Positions 25,486 to 33,604 of a DNA stretch of 56,484 nucleotides are shown here, piece after piece (position 1 is the stretch's first letter; each line of letters begins with the position of its first letter). The translations under genes and the position numbers were made by a program. The DNA is from Elusimicrobiota bacterium (GTDB lineage Bacteria; Elusimicrobiota; Elusimicrobia; UBA1565; UBA9628). The DNA lies in the NCBI GenBank assembly GCA_023249645.1, contig JAHFCF010000012.1, forward strand, positions 20,543 to 77,026. The letters run 5' to 3'. The notes under the pieces were generated by a model. That model saw only the letters and a list, made by a program, of their open reading frames with translations, searched no databases and was not told where the DNA came from.

Positions 25486-26488
25486 GGCCCTGGCCGCGGC
25501 CTTGCTCCTGGCCGCCTGCCCGATCGACGCCGCGGTGATCAAATTCGCGACCATCGCGCCGGAAGGCTCCACCTGGATGAAGGCCTTGAACGACTTGAAC
25601 GCCGAGGTCCAGCAGAGGACCAGCGGCCGGGTCCGGTTCAAGTTCTACCCCGGCGGCGTGCAGGGCGACGAGAAGGACGTGGTCAAGAAGATCCGCATCG
25701 GCCAGCTCCAGGCCGGGGCCTTCACGGGAGTGGGCTTGGGCGAGATCGCGCCGCCGGTGCGCCTGCTCGACGCTCCCTGGCTTTTCCACGACGACGCCGA
25801 GGTCGACTACATCCACGGCGCCTTCTCCAAGGACTTCAACGCCTCCATCGACAAGGGGGGCTACGTGCTTCTGGGCTGGATGGACCTCGGCTGGGTCTAT
25901 GTCTTCAGCCGCACGCCCATCGCCGGGCCCGAGGACATGAAGAAGGCCCGCATGTGGGTCTGGGAGGGCGACCCCATCGCCCAGGCGGCCTACAAGGCCA
26001 TCGGAGTCAACCCCATCCCGCTCTCCATCGTCGACGTCATGTCCTCCCTCGAGACGGGCCTCATCGACGCGGTCTACGGCCCTCCCATGGGCGTGACGGC
26101 CCTGCAGTGGTTCCGGCGGCTGAAATACATCTATGCACTGCCCATGGCCGACTCCTCGGGCGCGGTCCTCATCGCCAAGGACGCCTTCCATGCCCTCAGC
26201 GAGGACGATCGCGGCATCCTTCTGCAGGCGAGCGCCAAGCACCTGCGCCGATTGAACCTGCTCTGCCGCAAGGAGAACGTGGAAGCGCTGGCCGCTCTCC
26301 AAAATCAGGGACTCATCCTGTCGCAAAAGCCGTCGAGCGAGATGATGCAACACACGGAGGACCTGGGCTGGCGCGCCCGCCGCGAGCTGGCCGGCCGGCT
26401 CTTCTCGCAAGAGCTCCTCGACCGAGTCGAAGGGGCGCTCGCCAAACGGCGATCGCTCAAAGCCTCCCCTGCCCGTGGAAAAGCTTAA
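25472..26488 (+). CDS. dctP: TRAP transporter solute-binding protein (DctP/TatP family)
   Basis: 338 aa. An N-terminal signal contains LLAAC16, so it may be a lipoprotein; alternatively cleavage follows PIDA. Family blocks are 'IKFATIAPEGSTWMKALNDL', 'RVRFKFYPGGVQGDEKDVVKKIRIGQLQAGAF', 'PWLFHDDAEVDYI', the ligand-arginine region 'KKARMWVWEGDPI' (in place of the usual K-x-R-x-P) and 'SLETGLIDAVYGPP'. It captures an organic solute, usually a carboxylate, for the QM membrane subunits. Its coupling to a TatT protein is shared with the Treponema pair. The ligand cannot be named; the neighbour lhgO hints at a hydroxy acid. Confidence 0.88.
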   Translation: MSSFKALAAALLLAACPIDAAVIKFATIAPEGSTWMKALNDLNAEVQQRTSGRVRFKFYPGGVQGDEKDVVKKIRIGQLQAGAFTGVGLGEIAPPVRLLDAPWLFHDDAEVDYIHGAFSKDFNASIDKGGYVLLGWMDLGWVYVFSRTPIAGPEDMKKARMWVWEGDPIAQAAYKAIGVNPIPLSIVDVMSSLETGLIDAVYGPPMGVTALQWFRRLKYIYALPMADSSGAVLIAKDAFHALSEDDRGILLQASAKHLRRLNLLCRKENVEALAALQNQGLILSQKPSSEMMQHTEDLGWRARRELAGRLFSQELLDRVEGALAKRRSLKASPARGKA

Positions 26489-26978
26489 AAAAGCCGAGGC
26501 CCTCCTGCTCGGGCTGGAAAGCGCGCTCCTCGCGCTGATCCTGACCTCCTTAGTCGTCCTTTCATTCGGCCAGGTCTTCCTGCGCCAGTTCTTTTCCGCG
26601 GGACTGCTCTGGGGCGACACGCTGGGCCGCCATCTGGTCCTGTGGGTGGGATTCTTGGGCGCGGCCATCGCCGCGGCCGAGGAGAAGCACTTCGCCTTCG
26701 AGACGCTCGCCTCCCATCTGCCGAGCCGCCTCAGGAAAGCGGCCGCGGTCCTGACACGGCTTGTCGCCGTGACAGTGGCACTTCTCCTGGCAAAAGCCGC
26801 CTGGGACTTCATGCTCGATGAGAAGACCGCGGCTCTCGCGCTGTTCCGTGTCGGAGAGTTCGCCGCGCCCCGATGGATCTTCGCCTCGATCGTGCCTCTG
26901 GGATTCTTCCTCGTCGCTTTGCACACCGCTCTGCGCGGCATCTTGCCCGCGCCCGAGAGAAAAGGCTCTCGATTATGA
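26475..26978 (+). CDS. dctQ: TRAP transporter small membrane subunit (DctQ)
   Basis: 167 aa with four hydrophobic helices: 'ALLLGLESALLALILTSLVVLSFGQVFLRQF', 'LWGDTLGRHLVLWVGFLGAAIAAAEEKHFAFE', 'VTVALLLAKAAWDF' and 'WIFASIVPLGFFLVALHTALRGI'. The F-x-R-x-F and W-x-D-x-L-R/G-R-H blocks are typical of DctQ. It starts at GTG 26475, overlapping dctP by 14 bp. A 199-bp AT-rich block separates it from dctM, unusual because the Q and M genes normally touch. Confidence 0.85.
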   Translation: MEKLKKAEALLLGLESALLALILTSLVVLSFGQVFLRQFFSAGLLWGDTLGRHLVLWVGFLGAAIAAAEEKHFAFETLASHLPSRLRKAAAVLTRLVAVTVALLLAKAAWDFMLDEKTAALALFRVGEFAAPRWIFASIVPLGFFLVALHTALRGILPAPERKGSRL

Positions 26979-27177
26979 CGCCCCAAGATTTTTCAAAGAA
27001 TTTTTCCAAAAAATCCGCCACCTTGATTGTAAAAAATACATATTTTGCAATAACTTTTTTAAGTTTACCGCCAGCGCTGGCGGTAAAACAAAAAAACGCC
27101 AATGATTTTCAATGGAACTTCAAATCGAGCCGCCATCTTTTTCCTCAACTGTTGCCGGCAACAGTTGATACACGACA
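26979..27177. repeat. AT-rich block with two long palindromes inside the TRAP operon
   Basis: A block of strongly AT-biased sequence between dctQ and dctM. It holds a perfect 24-bp palindrome TTTACCGCCAGC / GCTGGCGGTAAA at 27064-27087 (sister of 2460-2485) and a second perfect 24-bp palindrome TCAACTGTTGCC / GGCAACAGTTGA at 27145-27168, nine bases before the dctM ATG. Short frames run through it but look like noise. It may be an inserted element or a control region that uncouples dctM from dctQ; as RNA the second hairpin would hide the dctM ribosome-binding region. Confidence 0.6.
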
Positions 27178-28449
27178 ATGACCGCGCTCCTGATCCTCAC
27201 CGTCCTTGTCCTGGCTCTTCTAGGCGCGCCCATCTTCGCGTTGATGGGGGCGATCGCCCTCTGGCTTTTCCACTCGGCGCACATCTCGACGACGGCCGTC
27301 ATCATCGAGCTCTACCGCCTGGCGGACCTGCCGGCCTTGATCGCCATCCCGCTGTTCACCTTCGCCGGCTATCTCCTGGCGGAAAGCGGGGCGCCTCGCC
27401 GCCTCATCCGTCTGGCCGAAGCCCTCTTCGCCTGGCTGCCCGGAGGAGTGGCCATCGCCGCGCTCTTCGCCTGCGCGCTCTTCACGGCCTTCACCGGAGC
27501 CTCGGGTGTGACCATCATCGCCCTGGGCGGGCTCATCTACCCGCTGCTGCGCAAACAAAATTATCCGGAAGAGTTCTCCCTGGGTCTGGTGACGACGACG
27601 GGCAGCCTAGGGCTGCTCTTTCCGCCGAGCCTGCCCATCATCCTCTACGCCCTGGTCGCCAAGGTCTCGCTGGACCGGCTCTTCGCCGCCTCGGCCCTGC
27701 CAGGCATCCTGCTCCTCGTGATCCTGGCCGGCTACGCGACTCTCGTCGCGAAACGCCATCGAGTCGCGCGCACTCCTTTCTTCTGGCGCGAGGCTCTCCA
27801 CGCCCTGCGCGCGGCGGCCTGGGAGATCCCTCTTCCCTTCCTCGTCATCGGCGGCATCTACAGCGGAAAGTTCACGGCCTCCGAGGCCGCGGCCGTCATG
27901 GCCTTCTACGCCCTGGCAGTCGAAGTGCTCATCACCGGCGACATCCGCATCCGAGAGCTGCCCGGCGTCATGCGCCGCAGCATGCTGCTGGTGGGCGCCA
28001 TCCTGCTCGTGCTGGGCACGGCCATGGGCCTGACCAACTACCTCATCGACGCGGAGATCCCGGGCAAGCTCTTCGCCGTCTTGAGCGCGCATCTGCACAG
28101 CCGCTGGGCCTTCTTAGCCGCGCTCAACGTCTTCCTGCTCGTCGTCAACATGGTCGAGATCTTCTCGGCCATCGTCATCGTCGTGCCCCTCATCGTGCCC
28201 GTGGCCGTCCAATACGGCATCGACCCCATCCATCTCGGCGCCCTCTTCCTGCTCAATCTCGAGATCGGCTACATGACCCCGCCCTTGGGCCTCAACCTTT
28301 TCCTCGCCAGCCGCCGCTTCGAGCAGGGTCTGCCCAAGCTCTACCGCTGCGTTCTGCCGTTCTGGGCCGTGCTTCTGGCGGCCCTGCTGCTCGTCACCTA
28401 CATCCCGCGTCTGAGCCTGTGGCTCCCGGACGCCTTGAGGATCCCATGA
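27178..28449 (+). CDS. dctM: TRAP transporter large membrane subunit (DctM)
   Basis: 423 aa, about 11-12 hydrophobic helices. Family blocks are 'IAIPLFTFAGYLLAESG', 'FTAFTGASGVTIIALGGLIYPLL', 'TTTGSLGLLFPPSLPIILYALVAKVSLDRLFAA', 'GGIYSGKFTASEAAAVMAFYAL', 'VNMVEIFSAIVIVVPLIVPVAVQYGIDPIHLG' and 'LEIGYMTPPLGLNLFLA'. It forms the sodium-driven elevator that moves the solute delivered by the P protein. No Shine-Dalgarno sequence is obvious upstream; a 24-bp palindrome ends nine bases before the ATG. Its stop overlaps the next gene (ATGA). Confidence 0.92.
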   Translation: MTALLILTVLVLALLGAPIFALMGAIALWLFHSAHISTTAVIIELYRLADLPALIAIPLFTFAGYLLAESGAPRRLIRLAEALFAWLPGGVAIAALFACALFTAFTGASGVTIIALGGLIYPLLRKQNYPEEFSLGLVTTTGSLGLLFPPSLPIILYALVAKVSLDRLFAASALPGILLLVILAGYATLVAKRHRVARTPFFWREALHALRAAAWEIPLPFLVIGGIYSGKFTASEAAAVMAFYALAVEVLITGDIRIRELPGVMRRSMLLVGAILLVLGTAMGLTNYLIDAEIPGKLFAVLSAHLHSRWAFLAALNVFLLVVNMVEIFSAIVIVVPLIVPVAVQYGIDPIHLGALFLLNLEIGYMTPPLGLNLFLASRRFEQGLPKLYRCVLPFWAVLLAALLLVTYIPRLSLWLPDALRIP

Positions 28450-29318
28450 AAAAACAACCCGACGGCCTTTCCCCCGACGATAAACGCCGCATGCTCTCCC
28501 GGATCAAATCCTCGTCGGCCTACCGCAAAGCCTACGAAGACCTGGATTTCCTCAACCGCCGGGAACTGCGTCCCGTGCGCCTGCAGCTTGAGCTCTTGAA
28601 GCCCGAGATGGTCCTCGAGGAGAACAACATCCACTCGACTGTCGTCGTCTTCGGCTCGGCGCGCGTGCGCGAGCCCAAGATCGCCCGGCAGGACCTGGCG
28701 CTCGCCCAGGCCCAGGCCAAAGCCCGCCCCAACGACTACGATCTGGCCCAGGCCGTGGTCCAAGCCCAGGAGAGGGTGAAGTTCTCGCGCTACTACGAGG
28801 AGGCACGGCGCTTCGCGGCCATCATCTCTCGCGCCCAGAAGACGGACAAGCGCCTGGAGTTCGTCATCGTGACGGGCGGAGGGCCGGGCATCATGGAAGC
28901 CGCCAACCGCGGGGCCTACGAGACCGACTCCAAATCCATCGGCCTCAACATCACGCTGCCGCACGAGCAGGACCCCAACCCCTTCATCACGCCCGAGCTC
29001 TCCTTCATGTTCCATTACTTCTCCCTGCGCAAGATGCATTTCATGATGCGCGCCAAGGCCATGGTCGCCTTCCCGGGCGGCTTCGGCACCCTGGACGAAC
29101 TCTTCGAGACCCTGACGCTGGTGCAGACCGGCAAGAAACGGCCGATCCCCATCGTCCTGTTCGGCAAGGAATTCTGGGGCCGCCTCGTGGACTTCAACTA
29201 CCTCGCCGAGACCGGGATGATCAGCTGGGAGGAGAGCCGCCTGGTGACCATCGTGGAGAAAGCCGAGGAAGGCTGGACCCACATCCGCAACTTCTGGAAG
29301 GAACACCCGAGGAAATAA
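28446..29318 (+). CDS. LOG-family (lysine decarboxylase-like) protein
   Basis: 290 aa. The Rossmann-like LOG domain occupies about residues 60-285: 'STVVVFGSARV', 'FVIVTGGGPGIMEAANRGAYE', 'GLNITLPHEQDPNPFITPELSFMFHYFSLRKMHFMMRAKAMVAFPGGFGTLDELFETLTLVQTGK' in sequence. The PGGxGTxxE motif is the nucleotide-binding hallmark of enzymes that release ribose-5-phosphate from nucleoside monophosphates. An unusual charged helical insertion (about 80-110, 'ARQDLALAQAQAKARPNDYD') follows the first strand. The ATG overlaps the dctM stop; an open frame reaching back to 27102 is a shadow. A REP-C repeat follows the stop. Confidence 0.85.
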   Translation: MKKQPDGLSPDDKRRMLSRIKSSSAYRKAYEDLDFLNRRELRPVRLQLELLKPEMVLEENNIHSTVVVFGSARVREPKIARQDLALAQAQAKARPNDYDLAQAVVQAQERVKFSRYYEEARRFAAIISRAQKTDKRLEFVIVTGGGPGIMEAANRGAYETDSKSIGLNITLPHEQDPNPFITPELSFMFHYFSLRKMHFMMRAKAMVAFPGGFGTLDELFETLTLVQTGKKRPIPIVLFGKEFWGRLVDFNYLAETGMISWEESRLVTIVEKAEEGWTHIRNFWKEHPRK

Positions 29319-29322
29319 GGAA

Positions 29323-29351
29323 GGGTCAGACCTTTCCGTATTTTCCGTATT
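29323..29351 (+). repeat. REP-C repeat after the LOG gene
   Basis: GGGTCAGACCTT then TCCGTATTTTCC, inverted relative to the copy at 23515-23542. The two copies bracket the lhgO-TRAP-LOG cluster. It lies between two convergent genes, whose stops are about 35 bp apart. Confidence 0.55.
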
Positions 29352-29353
29352 TT

Positions 29354-30514
29354 TTATTCTAAAAGCTGTTTAAGGACTTCGTCGTAAGTGACGGGGGACT
29401 TCAAGCCGTGCCTCGCCTTGTCCTCTGAGTCGAAATAATCCGGCCGCGCCTTGACGAAGGCGTAATCCGCGACGGCCGCGTCGCGGCGCCCGAGGAGATC
29501 GTAGGCCTGCGCGCGGCGCAGATGGCAGTAGGTGACGCTCGCCTTGCGCGGCTCTGGCGCCTGCTCGATGCAGGCGGTCAAGGTCTCCAAAGCGCGGGTA
29601 TAATCTTTGGCCCCCATATAGGCTTCTCCGAGGTAGAGTTGAAAGACGCTTGCGTGGGGGATCGCGTAGGGGACGTCCTGGATGCGCGGGATCAGATACT
29701 CGCCGAAAGCGATGGCCCCGGGCCAATCCTTCATATTGATGCGGGTGCCGACCTCCATCAAGACATAGAAGAGATTGTCGGGCCGCTCCAGGCGCATCTC
29801 CTCGACGAGGGTCAAGGCTCTCTCGGGCTGATGCTCGTAGGTATTGAGAAGGCCGATCAGAAAAAGCTTCGCCTCGGCGCTGCTGTAGTGGCCCTTGTCG
29901 AGCGTCATCGTCACGTAGCGCAGACCTCGGGCTTTGTCTCCGCGCACGATCAGATTGGCCGCGAACTTCATCACGCCCGGCAGAGTGTCCGAATAATAGT
30001 CGTACATGCCCATGCCCAGGTAGGCGTCGTAGTAGTTCGGGTCGAGCGCCACGGTCTTCTTGAGGTATTTATAGCCCTTAAAGCCGTAGTGGGCCGCGCG
30101 GAACCATTTGCGCTTCAACAAAAGCCAGCGCCCCTTCATCCCGTAGATACCGCCCAGATAGAAAGTCGCATCCGGGTCCTTGTGATTCTTGGCGTACATC
30201 TTCTCAGCGCGACGCAAGGCCTCGTCCATGAGCTTGTTGAACTGAGGCTCCAGGGCCTGCTCCGTCCCCGGGACGTCGACATCCTGGGAATATTCCAGCC
30301 ACTTGAGAGACGCCAAAAAGAACGGGCCGGCGGGATGCTCGGGCGCCAAGCGGTCCGCCTCGGCGAAAAAGACGGCGGCGCTGGAAAAATTGAATCCGTA
30401 GGCCGCGTTCAAGCCCTTCAAGATGAGCTTGTCCGCGTCGGGGGAGAGGCCCTGGGCGCTGCGGGCCAAGGAAAGGAGCGCCACGGCCAGAACGAACGGG
30501 ATTTTTCTTCGCAT
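29354..30514 (-). CDS. Exported TPR-repeat protein
   Basis: 386 aa. Signal peptide 'MRRKIPFVLAVALLSLARSAQG'. TPR-like helical pairs follow, for example 'LKGLNAAYGFNFSSAAVFFAEADRLAPEHP', 'YLKKTVALDPNYYDAYLGMGMYDYYSDTLPG' and 'YLGEAYMGAKDYTRALETLTACIEQAPE'. The segment 'YSDTLPGVMKFAANLIVRGDKARGLRYV' recurs in bacterial TPR proteins that act with envelope machinery, but no specific role can be assigned. It reads toward the TRAP cluster on the other strand. A TATAAT at 30526-30531 lies 11 nt before the ATG, giving at most a very short leader. Confidence 0.8.
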   Translation of the reverse strand: MRRKIPFVLAVALLSLARSAQGLSPDADKLILKGLNAAYGFNFSSAAVFFAEADRLAPEHPAGPFFLASLKWLEYSQDVDVPGTEQALEPQFNKLMDEALRRAEKMYAKNHKDPDATFYLGGIYGMKGRWLLLKRKWFRAAHYGFKGYKYLKKTVALDPNYYDAYLGMGMYDYYSDTLPGVMKFAANLIVRGDKARGLRYVTMTLDKGHYSSAEAKLFLIGLLNTYEHQPERALTLVEEMRLERPDNLFYVLMEVGTRINMKDWPGAIAFGEYLIPRIQDVPYAIPHASVFQLYLGEAYMGAKDYTRALETLTACIEQAPEPRKASVTYCHLRRAQAYDLLGRRDAAVADYAFVKARPDYFDSEDKARHGLKSPVTYDEVLKQLLE

Positions 30515-30525
30515 CAGACCGCCGG

Positions 30526-30531
30526 ATTATA
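30526..30531 (-). promoter_or_regulatory. -10 box of the exported TPR gene
   Basis: TATAAT on the minus strand, 11 nt before the ATG at 30514; predicted leader of about 4 nt. No convincing -35. Confidence 0.4.
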
Positions 30532-30591
30532 TCAAAGGTTGACTTGAATTTGTAATATCCGCAAGCTATCCTTTATAAAAGCGTGAGCGTC

Positions 30592-31053
30592 ATGCCTGAA
30601 GAAGATCCCTGCCAGAGTTGGCTCGAAGAGTTCCGCAAGGAAGTCGACGCCGTCCTCGGCGCTCCCGGCGCATCCCTCCCAGTGGCTTCCAAAGCCCAGG
30701 CTGATTTCTCGGCCTGGTGGGACAATGCGGACCAAGAACCACGGGCAGCCGATAGTCCCTCGGACCGAGATGCGTTCGCGCGCCAAAAAGCCGGCTGGGA
30801 AGCCGAACTCAAGAAGAAGCAGCAGGAGAATGACCAGCTGCGCCGCAAACTCACCGCCTTCCAGCAGGCCATCCTGGAGATCGAGTCGACCATCGCCAGC
30901 TCCCGCCAGAATTACGAGTCCGCCATCGAGCGCCTCCAGGCCGCGCCAGCGCACGAGAGCCAGAAGGACAAGCAGGAACTCGTCCAAGAGCTGCGTCGCC
31001 AGCTTCGCAGCCTTCAGGAGCAGCTGCGCCAACAGAGAGGGGTCAGGCCTTGA
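30592..31053 (+). CDS. Coiled-coil protein of unknown function
   Basis: 153 aa from 'MPEEDPCQSWLEEFRKEVD'; an in-frame GTG at 30583 would add three residues. The N-terminal 60 residues are acidic and contain 'FSAWWDNA'. The rest (about 62-150) is one long predicted coiled coil rich in E, K, Q and R ('AELKKKQQENDQLRRKLTAFQQAI', 'LVQELRRQLRSLQEQLRQQ'). The last four residues, GVRP, and the stop are supplied by a REP-A arm, exactly as in ileS, so the native C-terminus has probably been trimmed. It lies just upstream of groES-groEL. No family is recognised. Confidence 0.65.
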   Translation: MPEEDPCQSWLEEFRKEVDAVLGAPGASLPVASKAQADFSAWWDNADQEPRAADSPSDRDAFARQKAGWEAELKKKQQENDQLRRKLTAFQQAILEIESTIASSRQNYESAIERLQAAPAHESQKDKQELVQELRRQLRSLQEQLRQQRGVRP

Positions 31054-31105
31054 GTTTTGAGCAGACTCGATTCACTCGCTCACTCAAAACTCAAGGCCTG
31101 ACCCC
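31039..31105. repeat. REP-A inverted pair (REPIN-like) before groES
   Basis: Perfect 23-bp arms at 31039-31061 and 31083-31105 (GGGGTCAGGCCTTGA...), 21-nt loop. The left arm encodes GVRP-stop of the coiled-coil gene. The right end is 24 bp from the groES -35 box, so the hairpin may isolate the heat-shock operon from upstream transcription. Confidence 0.85.
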
Positions 31106-31128
31106 ATCCTAGCAGTCTCGCATGGCGA

Positions 31129-31159
31129 TTGACAACTTTCATCCTTTCCTGCTATAATC
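31129..31159 (+). promoter_or_regulatory. groES-groEL promoter
   Basis: TTGACA (31129-31134), 19-nt spacer, TATAAT (31154-31159): both hexamers match the consensus, spacing slightly long. The CIRCE-like operator begins at the last base of the -10 box. Confidence 0.75.
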
Positions 31160-31185
31160 AGCAGTATGAAGCGCCGAGTGCTAAT
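31159..31185 (+). promoter_or_regulatory. CIRCE-like HrcA operator
   Basis: TCAGCAGTA - 9 nt - GAGTGCTAA. The right half is a perfect CIRCE half-site; the left half matches TTAGCACTC at 6 of 9 positions. Position (just downstream of the -10) and spacing (9 nt) are canonical, so HrcA repression of groESL is likely. No hrcA is in view. Confidence 0.7.
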
Positions 31186-31231
31186 TCTTGCATTCGTGAA
31201 TCCACAGACGAAGATCCGGAGGTAATCCACC

Positions 31232-31543
31232 ATGGCAGACGCAACACTCACCAAAGTCAAGATCCAGCCTCTGGGCGACCGCGTGCTCGTCAAGCCGGTC
31301 GAACAGAAGGAGACCAAGCGGGGGGGGATCATCATCCCAGACACCGCCAAGGAAAAGCCGCAGGAAGGGGAAGTCGTGGCCGTGGGCAAAGGAAAGACGA
31401 CCGAGGAAGGCAAGACCCTTCCCATGGACGTCAAGCCCGGCGACCGCATCCTTTACGGCAAGTACTCGGGCAATGAGATCAAGCTCGACGACGTGGAGCA
31501 CCTGATCATGCACCAGGAAGACATCCTGGGCATCCTGAAGTAA
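31232..31543 (+). CDS. groES: Co-chaperonin GroES
   Basis: 103 aa. '[46 protein letters not shown]' carries the mobile loop (about 22-38, with the GGI-I-P contact to GroEL) and the beta-barrel core, ending '[14 protein letters not shown]'. It caps the GroEL cavity during ATP-driven folding. GGAGGT at 31218-31223 is a clear Shine-Dalgarno at good distance, so this gene, unlike many others here, has a normal leader. It is followed 25 bp later by groEL. Confidence 0.98.
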   Translation: MADATLTKVKIQPLGDRVLVKPVEQKETKRGGIIIPDTAKEKPQEGEVVAVGKGKTTEEGKTLPMDVKPGDRILYGKYSGNEIKLDDVEHLIMHQEDILGILK

Positions 31544-31568
31544 GTCAGTCCCAGAGAGGTCAACATCA

Positions 31569-33194
31569 ATGGCAAAGCAGATCGCGTATTCCGACGAAGC
31601 ACGCAGTCATCTCAAGAACGGCGTTGACAAGCTCGCCAACGCCACCAAGATCACGCTCGGCCCCCGCGGCCGCTCCGTGGTCCTCGAGAAGAAGTTCGGA
31701 TCGCCCAGCGTCATGGACGACGGCGTCACCATCGCCAAGGACATCGAGTTGGAGAACCCCTTCGAGAACATGGGCGCTCAGCTCGCCCGCGAAGTCGCCT
31801 CCAAGACCAACGACGTGGCCGGCGACGGAACGACGACGGCCATCGTCCTGACGCAGTCGCTTCTGACCGAGGGCATCAAGAACATCACGGCCGGCGCCAA
31901 CCCCAAGGCCATCGAACGCGGCATGCACAAGGCCCTGGAGGCCGTGGTCAAGGAGCTCAAGAAGAACACCAAGCCGGTCAAGACCAAGGAAGAGAAGGCC
32001 CAGGTGGCCACCATCTCCTCGAACGACCGGGTCATCGGCGACCTCATCGCCCAGGCCATGGAAAAGGTCGGGCACGAAGGCGTCATCACGGTGGAGGAAG
32101 GCAAGTCCGCCGAGACGACGCTGGAGGTCGTGGAAGGCATGCAGTTCGACCGGGGCTACATCTCGCCCTACTTCATCACCGACTCCGAACGCCTGGAGAC
32201 GGTCCTGGAGAACCCCGCCATCCTCATCACGGACAAGAAGGTCTCCTCCATGCAGGACCTGCTGCCCATCCTGGAGAAGGTCGTGCAGTCCGGCAAGTCG
32301 TTCCTGCTGCTCGCCGAGGACGTGGACGGCGAAGCCCTGGCCACCCTCGTGGTCAACAAGCTGCGCGGCACGCTCAAGGCCGCGGCGGTGAAAGCCCCCG
32401 GCTTTGGCGACCGGCGCAAGGAGATGCTGCAGGACATCGCCACCCTCACCGGCGGCCAGGTCCTCAGCGAAGAGCTCGGGCACAAGCTCGAGAAGGCGAC
32501 CGTGGACATGCTCGGAAGCGCCAAGCGCGTGGTGATCGACAAGGAGAACACCACCATCGTCAGCGGCGAAGGCGACAAGAGCGAGATCAAGAAGCGGGCC
32601 GAATCCATCCGCCGACAGATCGAAGAGACCACCTCGGACTACGACAAGGAGAAGCTCCAGGAACGCCTGGCCAAGCTCTCCGGCGGAGTCGCGGTCATCA
32701 ACGTCGGCGCGGCCACCGAGACCGAGATGAAGGCCAAGAAGGCCAAGGTCGAGGACGCTTCCAACGCGACCCGCGCGGGCGTGGCGGAAGGCATGATCGC
32801 GGGCGGCGGCGTGGCGCTGCTGCGCGCGGCCTCGGTGCTGGCGGACTTCAAGGGCGATGACGTGGACGAGACCACCGGCGGCAAGATCGTGGCCCGAGCC
32901 CTGCAGGCTCCCATCCGGCAGATCGCAGAAAACTCAGGCCTCGAAGGCTCCGTAGTCGTCCAGAAAGTCACGACCTCATCGGCCAACATGGGTCTGGACG
33001 CCGACACCGGCGAGTACGTCGACCTCTTCAAGGCCGGCATCGTCGACCCCCTCAAGGTCACGCGCACGGCCCTGGAGAACGCCGTCTCCTTGGTCGGGAC
33101 CATCCTGACCACCGAAGTCCTGGTGGCGGACATCCCGGAGAAGAAGGAGTCCATGCCGGGCGGCCCGCACGGCCACGGCGGGGACATGTACTGA
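31569..33194 (+). CDS. groEL: Chaperonin GroEL
   Basis: 541 aa. All family blocks are present: '[39 protein letters not shown]', the nucleotide-binding '[13 protein letters not shown]', '[12 protein letters not shown]', '[17 protein letters not shown]', and '[19 protein letters not shown]'. The tail is '[13 protein letters not shown]' rather than a simple GGM repeat; its histidines are unusual but the length is ordinary. It folds client proteins with GroES. AGAGAGG-type ribosome-binding sequence precedes the ATG. Transcription ends at the strong hairpin at 33218. Confidence 0.98.
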   Translation: MAKQIAYSDEARSHLKNGVDKLANATKITLGPRGRSVVLEKKFGSPSVMDDGVTIAKDIELENPFENMGAQLAREVASKTNDVAGDGTTTAIVLTQSLLTEGIKNITAGANPKAIERGMHKALEAVVKELKKNTKPVKTKEEKAQVATISSNDRVIGDLIAQAMEKVGHEGVITVEEGKSAETTLEVVEGMQFDRGYISPYFITDSERLETVLENPAILITDKKVSSMQDLLPILEKVVQSGKSFLLLAEDVDGEALATLVVNKLRGTLKAAAVKAPGFGDRRKEMLQDIATLTGGQVLSEELGHKLEKATVDMLGSAKRVVIDKENTTIVSGEGDKSEIKKRAESIRRQIEETTSDYDKEKLQERLAKLSGGVAVINVGAATETEMKAKKAKVEDASNATRAGVAEGMIAGGGVALLRAASVLADFKGDDVDETTGGKIVARALQAPIRQIAENSGLEGSVVVQKVTTSSANMGLDADTGEYVDLFKAGIVDPLKVTRTALENAVSLVGTILTTEVLVADIPEKKESMPGGPHGHGGDMY

Positions 33195-33217
33195 GCCGTT
33201 CCTTATAAGACTCGAGA

Positions 33218-33253
33218 CCCCCTGCTTCCGCAAGGAAGCAGGGGGTTTTGTTT
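33218..33253 (+). terminator. Rho-independent terminator of groESL
   Basis: 12-bp stem CCCCCTGCTTCC-GCAA-GGAAGCAGGGGG followed by TTTTGTTT. Its right half and tail form the first of two 28-bp direct repeats (see 33232-33583). Confidence 0.9.
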
Positions 33254-33583
33254 GCCCCCCGGTAACACCCTGCCTGACTGGCGTTATATTCCACATACAT
33301 ATGTCCCACAAAAAGCCCTCTCAAAGTGATGCGCTCAAATACATCACTTTGAGAGGGCGCGCAAGAAGACATATTCCACCACTGCCCTATTTGGTCATAA
33401 GGTTTCCAGCCCGCAGCAGAGCTGACGGGCAGGAAACCCCGGCGCCGACTGTCCCGTCGGCGCCGTTGCGTTTTTTGACCCTCGCGGTCTGGGGCAACAA
33501 TCTCTTACGCGCCTCGGGCGCGTGATTCAGCGCGCTCACGCGCGCTGAATGTCATAAGGAAGCAGGGGGTTTTGTTTGCCCCC
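33232..33583. mobile_element. Hairpin-rich insertion between 28-bp direct repeats of the groEL terminator
   Basis: AAGGAAGCAGGGGG plus TTTTGTTTGCCCCC (28 bp) is present at 33232-33259 and again at 33556-33583, so about 324 bp appear inserted or duplicated in the terminator. The insert has five consecutive hairpins: 33315-33358 (17-bp stem), 33401-33438, 33440-33465 (10-bp GC stem followed by a TTTTTT tail, a likely terminator), 33507-33523 and 33525-33550. There is no believable ORF; the 74-codon frame at 33301 has low-quality composition. It may be a small mobile element or an RNA gene. I could not match it to a riboswitch class. Confidence 0.55.
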
Positions 33584-33604
33584 ACGGCGATTTTTTGCTA
33601 TACT

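Noticed and set aside
27102-28445. Open frame fused to the LOG gene (738 codons in total)
   Set aside because: Its first 448 codons are an out-of-frame reading of dctM with Arg/Pro/His-rich composition; dctM is clearly the real gene there.
33401-33476. Riboswitch upstream of yggS
   Set aside because: The hairpins do not match any riboswitch consensus I know, and the terminator-like stem is 130 bp before the gene with another repeat in between.
33301-33525. 74-codon ORF in the insertion after groEL
   Set aside because: It runs through three strong hairpins, has no ribosome-binding site and a random-looking sequence.
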